Below, in pieces: positions 49,226-59,876 of a stretch of 64,000 nt of DNA. Under the pieces are notes generated by a model. It saw nothing but the letters and a program-made list of their open reading frames with translations. It was not told where the DNA came from and did not search any database. Both the position numbers and the translations under genes were made by a program. Location of the stretch: the NCBI RefSeq assembly GCF_051903925.1, contig NZ_CP173678.1, positions 4,464,001 to 4,528,000 of the forward strand, read 5' to 3'. The stretch's first letter is position 1. Every line of letters begins with the position of its first letter. The DNA is from G051903925 sp051903925. GTDB lineage: Bacteria > Pseudomonadota > Alphaproteobacteria > Zavarziniales > Zavarziniaceae.

Positions 49226-50380
49226 ATGGCGGCAAGGATCACGGGACCGATGACACGGCCGGCGCGGGGTGTCGCCCTGGTGCTGGCCATGCTGGCCGGC
49301 CTGGCCCAGCCGGCGGCGGCGGAGCCGGGCGAGGAGGTTGCCCGCATCGGCCAGGCGGCCAAGGTCACCGTCGTGGCCGAAGGCCTGGAATTTCCCTGGA
49401 GCCTGGCCTTCCTGCCCGATGGCGCGATGCTGGTGACCGAGCGGGACGGTCGGCTGCGCCGGGTGACCTCTTCGGGCGTCGTGTCGGAGCCGATCGCCGG
49501 CGTGCCCGAGGTCTATGACCGCGGCCAGGGCGGCCTGCTCGACGTCGTGCTGTCGCCGACATTCGCGGAGGATCGGCGGATCTACCTGTCCTTCGCCGAG
49601 GAAGGGGATGGCGGCGCCGGCACCGCCGTGGCGCGGGCCACACTGGGCGATTCGTCGCTGAGCGATGTCGAGGTCATCTACCGCCAGGTGCCCAAGGTGC
49701 GGGGGAGCAACCATTGGGGATCGCGCCTCGTGTTTGCCCCCGATGGCCGCCTGTTCATCAGCCAGGGCGACCGGCAGCAGCGGGACGAGGCCCAGAACAC
49801 GGCCAGCGGCCTGGGCAAGCTGATGCGGGTCAACACCGACGGCAGCCCGCCCGCCGACAATCCCTTTGCCGGCCAGGCGGGGATCCTTCCGGAAATCTGG
49901 TCCCTGGGCCATCGCAACATCCAGGGTGCCGCCCTGCACCCCGATACGGGCCAGATCTGGACCGTTGAACACGGCGCCCGCGGCGGCGACGAGATCAACG
50001 TGCCCAAGGCCGGGCGCAACTATGGCTGGCCGGTCATCACCTATGGCGTCGACTATTCCGGTGCCCGCATCGGCGAAGGCACCGCCAAAGACGGCCTGGA
50101 GCAGCCCGTCCACTACTGGGACCCGTCGATCGCCCCGTCCGGCATGATGTTCTATACGGGCGACGCCTTCCCGCAGTGGAAGGGCAACCTGTTCGTGGGC
50201 TCGCTCAAGTTCGGCCTGCTGGTCCGCCTGGGCGTCGAGGGCGAGCGCATCACGGGCGAGGAGCGCTATCTGGAGGATCTGGGGACACGCATCCGCGACG
50301 TCCGGCAGGGCCCCGACGGCTTCATCTACCTGCTGACCGACACGGGCGATGACAGCATCCTGCGCGTCGAGCCGCTTTGA
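49226..50380 (+). CDS. PQQ-dependent aldose sugar dehydrogenase
   Basis: 384 residues, a six-bladed propeller of the soluble aldose-dehydrogenase (Asd/YliI) family. A signal peptide (RGVALVLAMLAGLAQPAAAEP) sends it to the periplasm. Features: GLEFPWSLAFLPDGAMLVTE, RGQGGLLDVVLSP, VRGSNHWGSRLVFAPDGRLF with the catalytic His, GHRNIQGAALHP, and VEHGARGGDEIN at the PQQ/Ca site. It oxidises sugars to lactones and passes electrons to the respiratory chain. No PQQ synthesis genes are in the window. Confidence 0.93.
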   Translation: MAARITGPMTRPARGVALVLAMLAGLAQPAAAEPGEEVARIGQAAKVTVVAEGLEFPWSLAFLPDGAMLVTERDGRLRRVTSSGVVSEPIAGVPEVYDRGQGGLLDVVLSPTFAEDRRIYLSFAEEGDGGAGTAVARATLGDSSLSDVEVIYRQVPKVRGSNHWGSRLVFAPDGRLFISQGDRQQRDEAQNTASGLGKLMRVNTDGSPPADNPFAGQAGILPEIWSLGHRNIQGAALHPDTGQIWTVEHGARGGDEINVPKAGRNYGWPVITYGVDYSGARIGEGTAKDGLEQPVHYWDPSIAPSGMMFYTGDAFPQWKGNLFVGSLKFGLLVRLGVEGERITGEERYLEDLGTRIRDVRQGPDGFIYLLTDTGDDSILRVEPL

Positions 50381-50383
50381 GCG

Positions 50384-51823
50384 TCACGGCCCCTTGGGGA
50401 AACCGAAGATGGACATGGTGCGTTCGCGTTCGCTGAAGACCAGCGGGCGGTTGATGGGGGCGTAGGCGCGGCTGGCGCAGTCCTGGCGCTCGCACAGGTA
50501 GCAGTTCACGCCGACCTCGGTCGGCGCGATGCCGTCCAGGTTCAGGTGCTGGGCATAGACCAGGCGCGGCGCATAGGCGACCTCGCACCCCAGGCCGATC
50601 GCCATCTTGGTCGCCGGCTCGCGATAGCCGCTGGCATAGCGGTTGACGCAGCGTGCGATCGAGAAATAGGTCGTGCCGTCGGGCATGCGGATCACCTGCG
50701 TCTGCGCCCGGTCCGGCGTCTCGAACGCCGAGTGGATGTTCCACAAGGGGCAGGTGCCGCCGAACTTCGAGAAGTGGAAGCGCCCGCCGCTGAACCGCTT
50801 GGACACGTTGCCGGCCCGGTCGACGCGCACGAAGAAGAAGGGCACGCCGCGGGCGTCCGGGCGCTGCAGCGTGGTCAGGCGATGGGCCGTCTGTTCGTAG
50901 CTGGTGCCGAAGCGCAGGCCCAGCAGGTCGACGTCGTATTTCAGCGTCTCGGCCGTGGCCAGGAACGCGCCATAGGGCATCAGCAAGGCGGCGGCGAAGT
51001 AGTTGGCAAAGCTGGTCCGGGCCAGCGACCGCGCCTCGGGTCCCACGCCGGATGACTTCACCTCCGCGTCGATGAGGTCGCCGAATTCCAGGAACGCAAG
51101 CTGCACCGCGATCTGGAAGCGCCGGCCCGCCTGGTCAAGCAGCTCCGACAGGTTGAGGTGGCGGCGATGCGGGTCGGTCTGGCGCAGGCGGTTGGGCATC
51201 ACGTCGTGCGGCAGGATGCGCACGCGATAGCCGTGGCGCTCCCGCAGCCGCTCGCTCAGCACGATCTGCGGCTCGTTGCGGGGGATGTCTATCTCCTCCG
51301 CCAGCGCCTCGGCCCGGCGATCCAGGGCGTCGATATGGTTGCGCCGCGCGTGGAAATGGGCGCGCACCTCGTCCACCGGCCGGGCGGACTGTTCCAGGAT
51401 CTCCACCTTTTCCCGATCGGAGAGGGGATTGCGCTCGGACAGGGCGCTGACCATCAGGGTCCGGTGCCGGTCGTAGAGCGCCAGGATCGCGCGTGCGATA
51501 TCGGGGGAGGCATTGACCACCGCCTCCACCTCCGTCCGCGGAGGCGCGCTGCCGCCGAACACGGGGTCCTTCAGCGCCGTCTCAAGCTCCGCCTGGAGCT
51601 GGAGGTCGCCGCCACCCGACAGCTCGCCCAGGTGGAAGTCATAGACCTGGCTCAGCTGCAGCAGAAGCCGGGCGCTCACCGGGCGCTGGTTTGCCTCGAT
51701 CAGGTTGATGTACGAGGCCGAGATGCCAAGGTCGGCCGCCATCTGCGCCTGTGTCAGGCCCAGGGTCTTGCGCAGGCGGCGGAGCCGCGCGCCCAGGATC
51801 AGCTTCTCGCCTCGCTCGGACAT
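50384..51823 (-). CDS. RamB/ScfR-like short-chain acyl-CoA responsive regulator
   Basis: 479 residues. N-terminal XRE helix-turn-helix (LRRLRKTLGLTQAQMAADLG, ISASYINLIEANQRPVSARL), a central ImmA/IrrE-like domain without a visible HExxH motif, and a C-terminal DUF2083 domain with conserved cysteines (CPLWNIHSAFETP, NCYLCERQDCASRAYAP). RamB-type regulators control the glyoxylate bypass and related acetyl- or propionyl-CoA genes. It is divergent from aceB with a palindrome between them, so it very likely controls aceB-aceA and itself. Overlaps nothing; ends 3 bp after the sugar dehydrogenase stop on the other strand. Confidence 0.9.
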   Translation of the reverse strand: MSERGEKLILGARLRRLRKTLGLTQAQMAADLGISASYINLIEANQRPVSARLLLQLSQVYDFHLGELSGGGDLQLQAELETALKDPVFGGSAPPRTEVEAVVNASPDIARAILALYDRHRTLMVSALSERNPLSDREKVEILEQSARPVDEVRAHFHARRNHIDALDRRAEALAEEIDIPRNEPQIVLSERLRERHGYRVRILPHDVMPNRLRQTDPHRRHLNLSELLDQAGRRFQIAVQLAFLEFGDLIDAEVKSSGVGPEARSLARTSFANYFAAALLMPYGAFLATAETLKYDVDLLGLRFGTSYEQTAHRLTTLQRPDARGVPFFFVRVDRAGNVSKRFSGGRFHFSKFGGTCPLWNIHSAFETPDRAQTQVIRMPDGTTYFSIARCVNRYASGYREPATKMAIGLGCEVAYAPRLVYAQHLNLDGIAPTEVGVNCYLCERQDCASRAYAPINRPLVFSERERTMSIFGFPKGP

Positions 51824-51827
51824 GACG

Positions 51828-51864
51828 TTACAAACCTTACAAATTCACGACTTGTGAATTGACA
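51828..51864. promoter_or_regulatory. RamB-like operator region between regulator and aceB
   Basis: Direct repeat TTACAAA at 51828 and 51837 and a perfect dyad AATTCAC-N5-GTGAATT (51842-51860). The dyad overlaps a consensus TTGACA -35 box (51859-51864) reading toward aceB, so binding would block that promoter. The -10 box is not obvious. Confidence 0.6.
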
Positions 51865-51966
51865 GACACTACACGAAAACCCTTTTCAATGCAGAACCTT
51901 AGATACAAGTGCTGCCGACTTTACTAGTGTGACATCACCTCACGAGCCCCTTTGAAGGATGGCCCG

Positions 51967-53613
<1,647 letters not shown>

Positions 53614-53621
53614 TTTCCTAG

Positions 53622-53705
53622 CCGCTCATCCCCGCGAAAGCGGGGATCCAGAACACAGGCGCCGCGCTCGCGGCCCTGGATCCCCGCTTTCGCGGGGATG
53701 AGCGG
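53622..53705. repeat. perfect 30-bp inverted repeat, type B copy 2, between aceB and aceA
   Basis: Left arm 53622-53651 and right arm 53676-53705 are exact reverse complements, matching the copy at 39453 except for a paired change (GAAGG to GAAAG in one arm, CCTTC to CTTTC in the other). Each arm is a CCCCGC-GAAA-GCGGGG hairpin. It sits about 40 bp before aceA and may tune aceA relative to aceB. Confidence 0.9.
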
Positions 53706-53746
53706 GATCTATTGCCTATTGCCATCCCCCAGAACGGAGATCCGTC

Positions 53747-55366
53747 ATGGCCAATCGCCGGACCTATGCTCAAGTACGCGCCGAGGTGCTGCGCCGCTAT
53801 CCGCAAGGCAACGTGCCGGGCGGTGTCACGGTCGACGACATCGTCCAGCTGAAGCTGCAGAACACCTACGACACGCACCTGGATATCGCGCGCGAGATGG
53901 CGGGCGTGATGCGTGCCGACATGGCGGCCTACGACGCCGACGCGTCGAAGTTCACCCAGTCGCTGGGCTGCTGGTCGGGCTTCCACGCGCAGCAGATGAT
54001 CAAGGCGGTGAAGCGCCTGCGCGGCACGGCCAAGGGCACCTATGTCTACCTTTCCGGCTGGATGGTGGCGGGCCTGCGCAACCGCTGGGGCCACCTGCCC
54101 GACCAGTCCATGCACGAGAAGACGGCCGTCGCCGACCTGATCCAGGAGATCTACACCTCGCTCCGCCAGGCGGACGAAGTGGCGATGAACGACCTGTTCA
54201 AGGCGCTGCGCGAGGCCCGCGCCCAGGGCAACGCCGTCGCCGAGCAGAAGGCGATCGCAGCGATCGACGGGTTCGAGAGCCACGTCGTGCCGATCATCGC
54301 GGACATCGACGCCGGCTTCGGCAACGAGCATGCGACCTACCTCCTGGCCAAGGAGCTGATCAAGGCGGGCGCCTGCTGCCTGCAGATCGAGAACCAGGTG
54401 TCGGACGCCAAGCAGTGCGGCCACCAGGACGGCAAGGTGACGGTCCCGCGCGAGGACTTCATCGAGAAGCTGCGCGCCTGCCGCCTGGCGTTCGAGGAAC
54501 TGGGCGTGGAGCAGGGCGTGATCGTCGCCCGCACCGACAGCCTGGGCGCCGGCCTGACGCAGAAGGTGCCGGTCAGCCAGCGCCCCGGCGACCTGGCTTC
54601 GCAGTACATCAAGTGGCTGAAGGTCGAGGAGATCACGAGCGACGCCCCGCTGGCCGAGGGCGAGCTCGCGCTCTTCCAGGACGGCCGGTTCGTGCGGCCC
54701 GTGCGCATGCCGAACGGCCTGTTCGCCTTCCGCGAGGGGACGGGCCGCGCCCGCGTGGTCGAGGACTGCATTGCCAACCTGACGCAAGGCGGCGCCGACC
54801 TGCTGTGGATCGAGACGGACACGCCCAATGTGGACGAGATCGCGTCCATGGTGGCCGAGATCCGGGCCGTCGTGCCGAATGCCAAGCTGACCTACAACAA
54901 CTCGCCCTCGTTCAACTGGACGCTGAACCTGCGCAAGCAGGTCCGCGCCCAGTGGCTGGCCGAAGGAAAGATCCAGGTCGCCGACTATCCGGACGGCAAC
55001 GAGCTGATGAAGGCCGACTTCGACGCGAGCCCCCTGGGGCTTGAGGCCGATGCACGCCTGAAGCGGTTCCAGACGGACATCTCGGCCCGGGCCGGCGTGT
55101 TCCACAACCTGATCACGCTGCCCACCTTCCACCTGACGGCCAAGTCGGTGGACGAGCTGTCGCGCGGCTATTTCGGCGAGGACAAGATGCTGGCCTATGT
55201 CGCGACGGTGCAGCGCGAGGAGATCCGCCGCGGCGTCTCCGCCGTGAAGCACCAGCACGAGGTCGGGTCCGACCTCGGCGACACGTTCAAGGAGATGGTG
55301 TCGGGCGAGCGCGCGCTGAAGGCGGGCGGCCACGCCAACACGATGAACCAGTTCGCCGCGGAATAA
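53747..55366 (+). CDS. aceA: isocitrate lyase
   Basis: 539 residues; splits isocitrate to glyoxylate and succinate. The catalytic motif is KQCGH (222-226) in place of the KKCGH of enterobacterial enzymes, and the length is that of the roughly 530-residue Pseudomonas-type clade. Other marks: PIIADIDAGFGN, QIENQVSDAKQCGHQDGK, VIVARTDSLGAGL, and NNSPSFNWTLNLRK. With aceB it lets the cell grow on acetate, fatty acids or other acetyl-CoA sources. A strong terminator follows at 55392. Confidence 0.97.
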   Translation: MANRRTYAQVRAEVLRRYPQGNVPGGVTVDDIVQLKLQNTYDTHLDIAREMAGVMRADMAAYDADASKFTQSLGCWSGFHAQQMIKAVKRLRGTAKGTYVYLSGWMVAGLRNRWGHLPDQSMHEKTAVADLIQEIYTSLRQADEVAMNDLFKALREARAQGNAVAEQKAIAAIDGFESHVVPIIADIDAGFGNEHATYLLAKELIKAGACCLQIENQVSDAKQCGHQDGKVTVPREDFIEKLRACRLAFEELGVEQGVIVARTDSLGAGLTQKVPVSQRPGDLASQYIKWLKVEEITSDAPLAEGELALFQDGRFVRPVRMPNGLFAFREGTGRARVVEDCIANLTQGGADLLWIETDTPNVDEIASMVAEIRAVVPNAKLTYNNSPSFNWTLNLRKQVRAQWLAEGKIQVADYPDGNELMKADFDASPLGLEADARLKRFQTDISARAGVFHNLITLPTFHLTAKSVDELSRGYFGEDKMLAYVATVQREEIRRGVSAVKHQHEVGSDLGDTFKEMVSGERALKAGGHANTMNQFAAE

Positions 55367-55391
55367 ACTCCAAGGAAGAACCGGGCGAACC

Positions 55392-55424
55392 GGGCGCAGC
55401 ATCCCAGGATGCTGCGCCCTTTGT
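55392..55424 (+). terminator. rho-independent terminator of aceA
   Basis: GGGCGCAGCATCC (55392-55404) pairs with GGATGCTGCGCCC (55407-55419), followed by TTTGT. A long GC stem, starting 26 bases after the aceA stop. Confidence 0.85.
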
Positions 55425-55443
55425 CATTTCGGCCGGCAGGATC

Positions 55444-55818
55444 CTAGAGCGCCAGGCCACAGGGCACCGCGCAACGCGCGGACAGTGCCGGCTGCGGCGG
55501 CGCAGCCGCGGACACCTCACTGGTCGTGGCATGGTCGATCAGCACGGCAAGCGCAACATCACCCAGGGCGCCTGCCCGGCGCAGGACGGCGGCGCATTCG
55601 TGCGGGACATGCAGGGTCAACTCCCGCCCGTGACCAGGCTGCGGTATTGCGCGGAGCGGCCGGGCCGAGGCCACATGCCTGTTGAGCACACCCTCCGCGG
55701 CAAGGCTGAGGCCCCAGTCGCCCATGGCGCCGGCCGCCTCGCCCATAACCGACCGGGACATGAGGCTGACTTCCAGCCAAGGGGGGACGACAAGCGTGAT
55801 CTGGACGAACGGGGACAT
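55444..55818 (-). CDS. hypothetical protein
   Basis: 124 residues from the ATG at 55818 (a GTG three codons earlier is possible). No recognised domain; moderately hydrophobic N-terminal half (FVQITLVVPPWLEVSLMSRS), no cleavable signal. Third codon positions are strongly G/C, which argues that it is real, though no good ribosome-binding site is visible. Monocistronic. Confidence 0.5.
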   Translation of the reverse strand: MSPFVQITLVVPPWLEVSLMSRSVMGEAAGAMGDWGLSLAAEGVLNRHVASARPLRAIPQPGHGRELTLHVPHECAAVLRRAGALGDVALAVLIDHATTSEVSAAAPPQPALSARCAVPCGLAL

Positions 55819-55936
55819 GACGGACACCGGCTTCTGCGACGGATCGATGGGGCGCCGGTGAAATCAAGGGGCGCCCGCCGGGTTCCTGCCACGTCCCATT
55901 AATTCTTTTTCACACAATGACTTGACAGATTTTCAT

Positions 55937-56191
55937 TCAGCCAAAGCGCAGCTTTGCGACCAGCACCGCGGCAGACAAGGCCAGGCTGGCACCGTTGGCC
56001 AGCGCCATGGGGACGCTGCCCAGAGCGATGCCATAGGCGAGCCAGAGGGCGAACGCGGTCACCGTCACCAGATACATCTTGAGCGATAGATCCTTTGTCT
56101 CCCGCTCCTTCCAGGCCTTGCGCACCTGGGGGATAAAGCTGATGACCGACAGCAGGCCCGCCGCGCCACCAATCAGGTCGATTGCCTCCAT
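55937..56191 (-). CDS. SemiSWEET/PQ-loop sugar transporter
   Basis: 84-residue membrane protein with three helices, the bacterial half-size version of SWEET sugar transporters that works as a dimer. The PQ motif is in LLSVISFIPQVRKAWKER, followed by the TKDLSLKMYLVTVTAFALWL helix and GSVPMALANGASLALSAAVL. The ATG at 56191 was taken; the longer frame has a poor start. Its sugar is unknown. Convergent with nothing; it follows a small hydrophilic gene by about 25 bp. Confidence 0.85.
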   Translation of the reverse strand: MEAIDLIGGAAGLLSVISFIPQVRKAWKERETKDLSLKMYLVTVTAFALWLAYGIALGSVPMALANGASLALSAAVLVAKLRFG

Positions 56192-56218
56192 GCGCCCCCC
56201 CAGACACAAGCGACGCAG

Positions 56219-56554
56219 CTATTCCGCAGCGCGAACGGGACGGCCCTCACTGTCGCGTACCGTACCCTGGCGCGCCTCACCCGCGTGGTCCGCTGCCTGG
56301 GCATCGGCCTTGGCGTGGTCGTCGGGCTTCTGCCGGTAGCGGCCGCCGCCATAGTTCTGGCCATCCCCCGTGCTGGCCGGGCCCCGGGTGGCATAGCCCC
56401 GGCCATAGTCATGCTCCCAGTCCTTTCGCACGGGCGCCTGCGTCTCGGCCGCCGGGCGGCGGCCTTCGGCCAGGTCGACGAAATCCTGTGCCGTCGACCC
56501 TTCGTGCCGGCTGGCCGGCACCTGACGCTCGTGATCCTTGGGCTTCTCCACCAT
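56219..56554 (-). CDS. small hydrophilic, probably disordered protein
   Basis: 111 residues with many Lys, Asp, Gly, Arg and Gln (DWEHDYGRGYATRGPAS, DGQNYGGGRYRQKPDDH). No hydrophobic segment, no cysteine, no known domain. Could be a stress or desiccation-type protein, but that is only a guess from composition. The ATG at 56554 has GGAG upstream. It may form an operon with the SemiSWEET gene. Confidence 0.65.
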   Translation of the reverse strand: MVEKPKDHERQVPASRHEGSTAQDFVDLAEGRRPAAETQAPVRKDWEHDYGRGYATRGPASTGDGQNYGGGRYRQKPDDHAKADAQAADHAGEARQGTVRDSEGRPVRAAE

Positions 56555-56680
56555 GGCTCCGCCTTTCGTTTCGGCGGGCAATCCGCGGATTGCCCGCAAA
56601 GGTAAAGTACCAAGGCAGATTGGCGAACCCGGTTCCCCCACGCCCTTGTCCGGGGAACCGGTCGCCGTCGGGCCCCTGCG

Positions 56681-57907
56681 TCAGGCGACGATCACGGCAT
56701 CCGGCGCCGCCATGGCCAGGGCTGCCACGCGGTCCGCGGCGGGCGGATAGATCCACTTCGTGTTGATCTCCCGCTTCAGCGCCTTGGCCTCCTCGCGGAT
56801 CAGCCGGACCTGGCGGTCCCAGCCTTCCGTGAACAGCGCGCCCCACGGCCCCAGATCCAGGCAGGTGACGTATTTGGGCTGGCTGTAGGGGTGCAGCGCC
56901 AGGCCCGCCAGTTCCGCCGCCGCATTATGGCCAGCAACCCGCCCCAGGCTCAGCGCGTGCTGGCAGGACATGACGGCAACATTCCCCTGATCGTCGGTCG
57001 CGGCGCGCGCCATGTCGCCGGTGACGAAGACGCCGGGCGCATTGGGCGCACGCAGGAAGCCGTCGACCACGATGCGCCCCAGGCCATCATGGTCCCCCGG
57101 GATCTGATCGGCCAGCGCATTGGCCCGCATCCCCGCGGTCCACAGCACCGTGTCGGCCGCGATCCGCAGGCCGTCGCCGGTGACGATGCCACCGGCGTCG
57201 ACGCAGGCGACACCGCTGCCGGCCAGGACCTCGACGCCCAGTTCAGCCAGGGCCTGCTCGACCACCGCACGGGATGCGTCGCCCATGTCCCAGGCGACGG
57301 CGGGCGCGCGTTCCACGATGACGACGCGGACCTCCTGGTCGGCCCCCAGGATGGCGCGCAGGCGGTCAGGCATCTCTGCCGCGCCCTCGATCCCGGTGAA
57401 GCCGCCGCCCGCCACCACCACCGTGTTGCGTGCCCGCGTGGCAGGCCGGCTGGCCAAGCTTCTCAGGTGCCGCTCCAGCGCCTCGGCCGCCGCCAGGGTG
57501 TCGACATTGAAGCCGTGCTCCTTCAGGCCGGGAATAGGCGGCATGTACAGCGTGCTGCCCGTCGCCAGGATGAGGCGGTCATAGGCCAGCATGACCGGCG
57601 CGCCGCCATCATTCGTCGCGACCTCGACGTGCCTGGCACCTGCGCGGATCACCTCCACCCGGCCACACACGTGGCGCACACCCACCGCCTCAAGCAGGGC
57701 TCCGATGTCGGGCGCCATGGAATCCAGCACGGCCTCATAGAGCCGAGGCCGGATGACCAGGCGCGGCTCAGGCGAGACGACAGTGATCGTCACCGCGTCC
57801 TCGCGGCCCGCCATCGCCACGGCACGCGCCGCTGCAAGGGCGGCCCACAGGCCGGCAAAGCCGGATCCGGCAATCACGATGTTCTGGGTCTGCGTCTGGG
57901 TATTCAT
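56681..57907 (-). CDS. NDH-2-like NAD(P)/FAD-dependent oxidoreductase
   Basis: 408 residues, two Rossmann folds: FAD in IVIAGSGFAGLWAALAAARA, NAD in VVVAGGGFTGIEGAAEM, and the second FAD motif around VTGDMARAATDDQ. Resembles type II NADH dehydrogenases and sulfide-quinone-reductase relatives but without a clear C-terminal membrane anchor. Probably oxidises NADH with a quinone. Co-directional with the Rrf2 regulator gene 159 bp upstream, suggesting redox or iron-sulfur based control. Confidence 0.87.
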   Translation of the reverse strand: MNTQTQTQNIVIAGSGFAGLWAALAAARAVAMAGREDAVTITVVSPEPRLVIRPRLYEAVLDSMAPDIGALLEAVGVRHVCGRVEVIRAGARHVEVATNDGGAPVMLAYDRLILATGSTLYMPPIPGLKEHGFNVDTLAAAEALERHLRSLASRPATRARNTVVVAGGGFTGIEGAAEMPDRLRAILGADQEVRVVIVERAPAVAWDMGDASRAVVEQALAELGVEVLAGSGVACVDAGGIVTGDGLRIAADTVLWTAGMRANALADQIPGDHDGLGRIVVDGFLRAPNAPGVFVTGDMARAATDDQGNVAVMSCQHALSLGRVAGHNAAAELAGLALHPYSQPKYVTCLDLGPWGALFTEGWDRQVRLIREEAKALKREINTKWIYPPAADRVAALAMAAPDAVIVA

Positions 57908-58066
57908 CACATGTCGTCCTTCATCGCCGGGCAAGCGGGGGCCTTCTGCCGCGCGCAATCGCAGGGCAGTCGTCTCGACACGCCGGCAGGCGCCGAAACC
58001 GCAGGGATCAGGGTCTATCGGGTGCGGTCGTCCCTGCCGCAGCGGGCAGAGGGCGGCCGCAGCGGG

Positions 58067-58621
58067 TCAGTCGGGCGCTTCGTCCGACGGGTCGCCGGCA
58101 GGTGGCCGGCTGCGGCCGGCGCGTCCCTTCAGCCGGTCATCCATCCAGCCGGCCACGTCCTGGCCGAAGCTGGGGGGTGCGATCCGGACGAAGCCGGCGG
58201 TCAGGCTGGCCAGTGTGTCCCGGGCCAGGGACTGCCGCATGGCCTCTTCTGCCCGCAGCATGGCGGCATGGACACCGCAGGTGCCGCGGCAGATCCAGTC
58301 GGGAGCCTCGCCGCCGAATGTCGCGTAGCGACGGCGGACTTCCTGGCATTCGAACAGCGGCTTTGGCCCTTCGACCGCATCGACGATGTCGAGCACGCTG
58401 ACCGCATCCGGGGTCCGCGCCAGGCGGTAGCCACCGCGGACGCCCTCGCTCGCAGTCACGATCCCGGCCTTCTCAAGGCGGGGAAAGATCTTGGCCAGGA
58501 AACTGGGAGAGATGCCCTGCAACTCGGCCAAGTCGCGCGCACTGAGCGCGCGATCCCCCGCACCCGCCAGGAGCAGAAGACAGTGGACGGCGTATTCAAC
58601 GCTGGTCGTCAGGTGAGCCAT
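58067..58621 (-). CDS. Rrf2-family Fe-S transcriptional regulator
   Basis: 184 residues. Winged helix with the Rrf2 signature (TTSVEYAVHCLLLLAGAG, ARDLAELQGISPSFLAKIFP) and a cysteine cluster in FECQEVRRRYATFGG and WICRGTCGVHAAML (three Cys), typical of NsrR/IscR/RirA-type Fe-S sensors. Likely responds to nitric oxide, oxygen or iron. The nearest target is the NDH-2-like gene downstream. The C-terminal tail is disordered. The ATG at 58621 was chosen by family start. Confidence 0.9.
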   Translation of the reverse strand: MAHLTTSVEYAVHCLLLLAGAGDRALSARDLAELQGISPSFLAKIFPRLEKAGIVTASEGVRGGYRLARTPDAVSVLDIVDAVEGPKPLFECQEVRRRYATFGGEAPDWICRGTCGVHAAMLRAEEAMRQSLARDTLASLTAGFVRIAPPSFGQDVAGWMDDRLKGRAGRSRPPAGDPSDEAPD

Positions 58622-58694
58622 AACCCGGACCATAAGGGTCCGCGTTCAGATGCGCAAGCACAAAACGCAGACCGGTCCAGTCCGTGTTCAATCC

Positions 58695-59873
58695 TCAAGC
58701 CGCCAGTGGCCACACCATGTTGCGGCCGGCATGCTTGGCACCGTACAGGGCATCGTCCGCGGCGGCGATCAGGTCCTCGCTGCGGAAGGACGGGCCGAGG
58801 TCGACCGTGCCCACGCCAAGGCTGGCCGTGACCACGCCGCGGGGCCCCAGGCCGGGATGGGGAACGGCGTCGGCCTCTATCGCGCGCCGCAAGCGGTCGG
58901 CCACCGCCTGGGCGACCGCCAGCGGCGTGGCCCGCAACAGGATCAGGAACTCCTCCCCGCCGAAGCGGAACGCCTGGTCACCGGGCCCGCGCAATTGCGC
59001 CTGCACCAGACCCGCGATCCGCACCAGGCACTGGTCGCCCTGCAGGTGACCCGCCGCGTCGTTCAGCTTCTTGAAATGGTCGATGTCGAGCATGATCGCC
59101 GAGATCGGGCCGGCTGCGGCCGTGTCCCGGTTTGCTTCCGCCAGCGCGTCCGTCATGGCACGGCGATTGCCCAGGCCGGTCAGGGGATCGCAGCGGCTGA
59201 GCCGGTCCAGGTCCGCCGTCTGCTGCCGGTTGATGCGGTCCAGAAGGTAGGTCCGGCGCATCTCCCGCTCCAGCGCATACGCCCCGAACAGCGCAAGCGC
59301 CAGCCCCGTCACATGAAAGAAGATGCGCGAGACCGAAACCGAGAAGAGCGGATCCGGCAGCGCCAGGATCGCCGCGACATAGATCGCCAGGACCACCACG
59401 CAGGCCACGGCCAGGATGGGAAAACGCAGGCGCTGCATCAGCGCCAGGTAAAGGAAGGCGATGGCGATCGCGTCCGCCATCGCGCCGCGATCGGGCGACG
59501 TGCTGACCAGGGTCCAGCCCAGCGGGGCGAGCGTGCCGACGATCACCGCCAGGGCGACCGCCCCCTCCCGCGCCAGGACGCCGGGCGTACCCATCAGGGG
59601 CAGCGTCAGCAGCAGCATGACCGGGGTGACGACCAGGAAGTGCGCCAGCAAGGCGGCCGGGAAGATGTCCGGCATCAGCAGCCATTGGGGCACCAGGAGC
59701 AGGTTGTGGATCGCCATGCCCGCCAGAATCCAGGCGCGCAGTTCGCGGCAGCGCGCCGGGCCCATGTCCGCCTCGAACACCTGTTCAAGCGTGGCCGGGA
59801 AGCGCAGGCGCCAGGCCGGCTGTGCCAATGCCGCCTCAAGCGCCGTGCGGTCGGGATGGCGATCACCGGGCAT
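58695..59873 (-). CDS. membrane diguanylate cyclase (GGDEF), copy 2
   Basis: 392 residues. Five to six hydrophobic helices (about 50-200, e.g. LLAHFLVVTPVMLLLTLPLM) form a sensor, followed by a GGDEF domain with GGEEF at 305-309, so it should make c-di-GMP. The inhibitory-site Arg is at 295, four rather than three residues before Asp299, so product inhibition may be lost. In exact register with the neighbouring paralogue; a tandem duplication. Signal unknown. It follows the first copy by 3 bp. Confidence 0.92.
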   Translation of the reverse strand: MPGDRHPDRTALEAALAQPAWRLRFPATLEQVFEADMGPARCRELRAWILAGMAIHNLLLVPQWLLMPDIFPAALLAHFLVVTPVMLLLTLPLMGTPGVLAREGAVALAVIVGTLAPLGWTLVSTSPDRGAMADAIAIAFLYLALMQRLRFPILAVACVVVLAIYVAAILALPDPLFSVSVSRIFFHVTGLALALFGAYALEREMRRTYLLDRINRQQTADLDRLSRCDPLTGLGNRRAMTDALAEANRDTAAAGPISAIMLDIDHFKKLNDAAGHLQGDQCLVRIAGLVQAQLRGPGDQAFRFGGEEFLILLRATPLAVAQAVADRLRRAIEADAVPHPGLGPRGVVTASLGVGTVDLGPSFRSEDLIAAADDALYGAKHAGRNMVWPLAA

Positions 59874-59876
59874 GGC

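Noticed and set aside
56891..58831. 646-codon plus-strand frame across the NDH-2-like and Rrf2 genes
   Set aside because: Crosses two conserved minus-strand genes and a gap with no family likeness; shadow frame.
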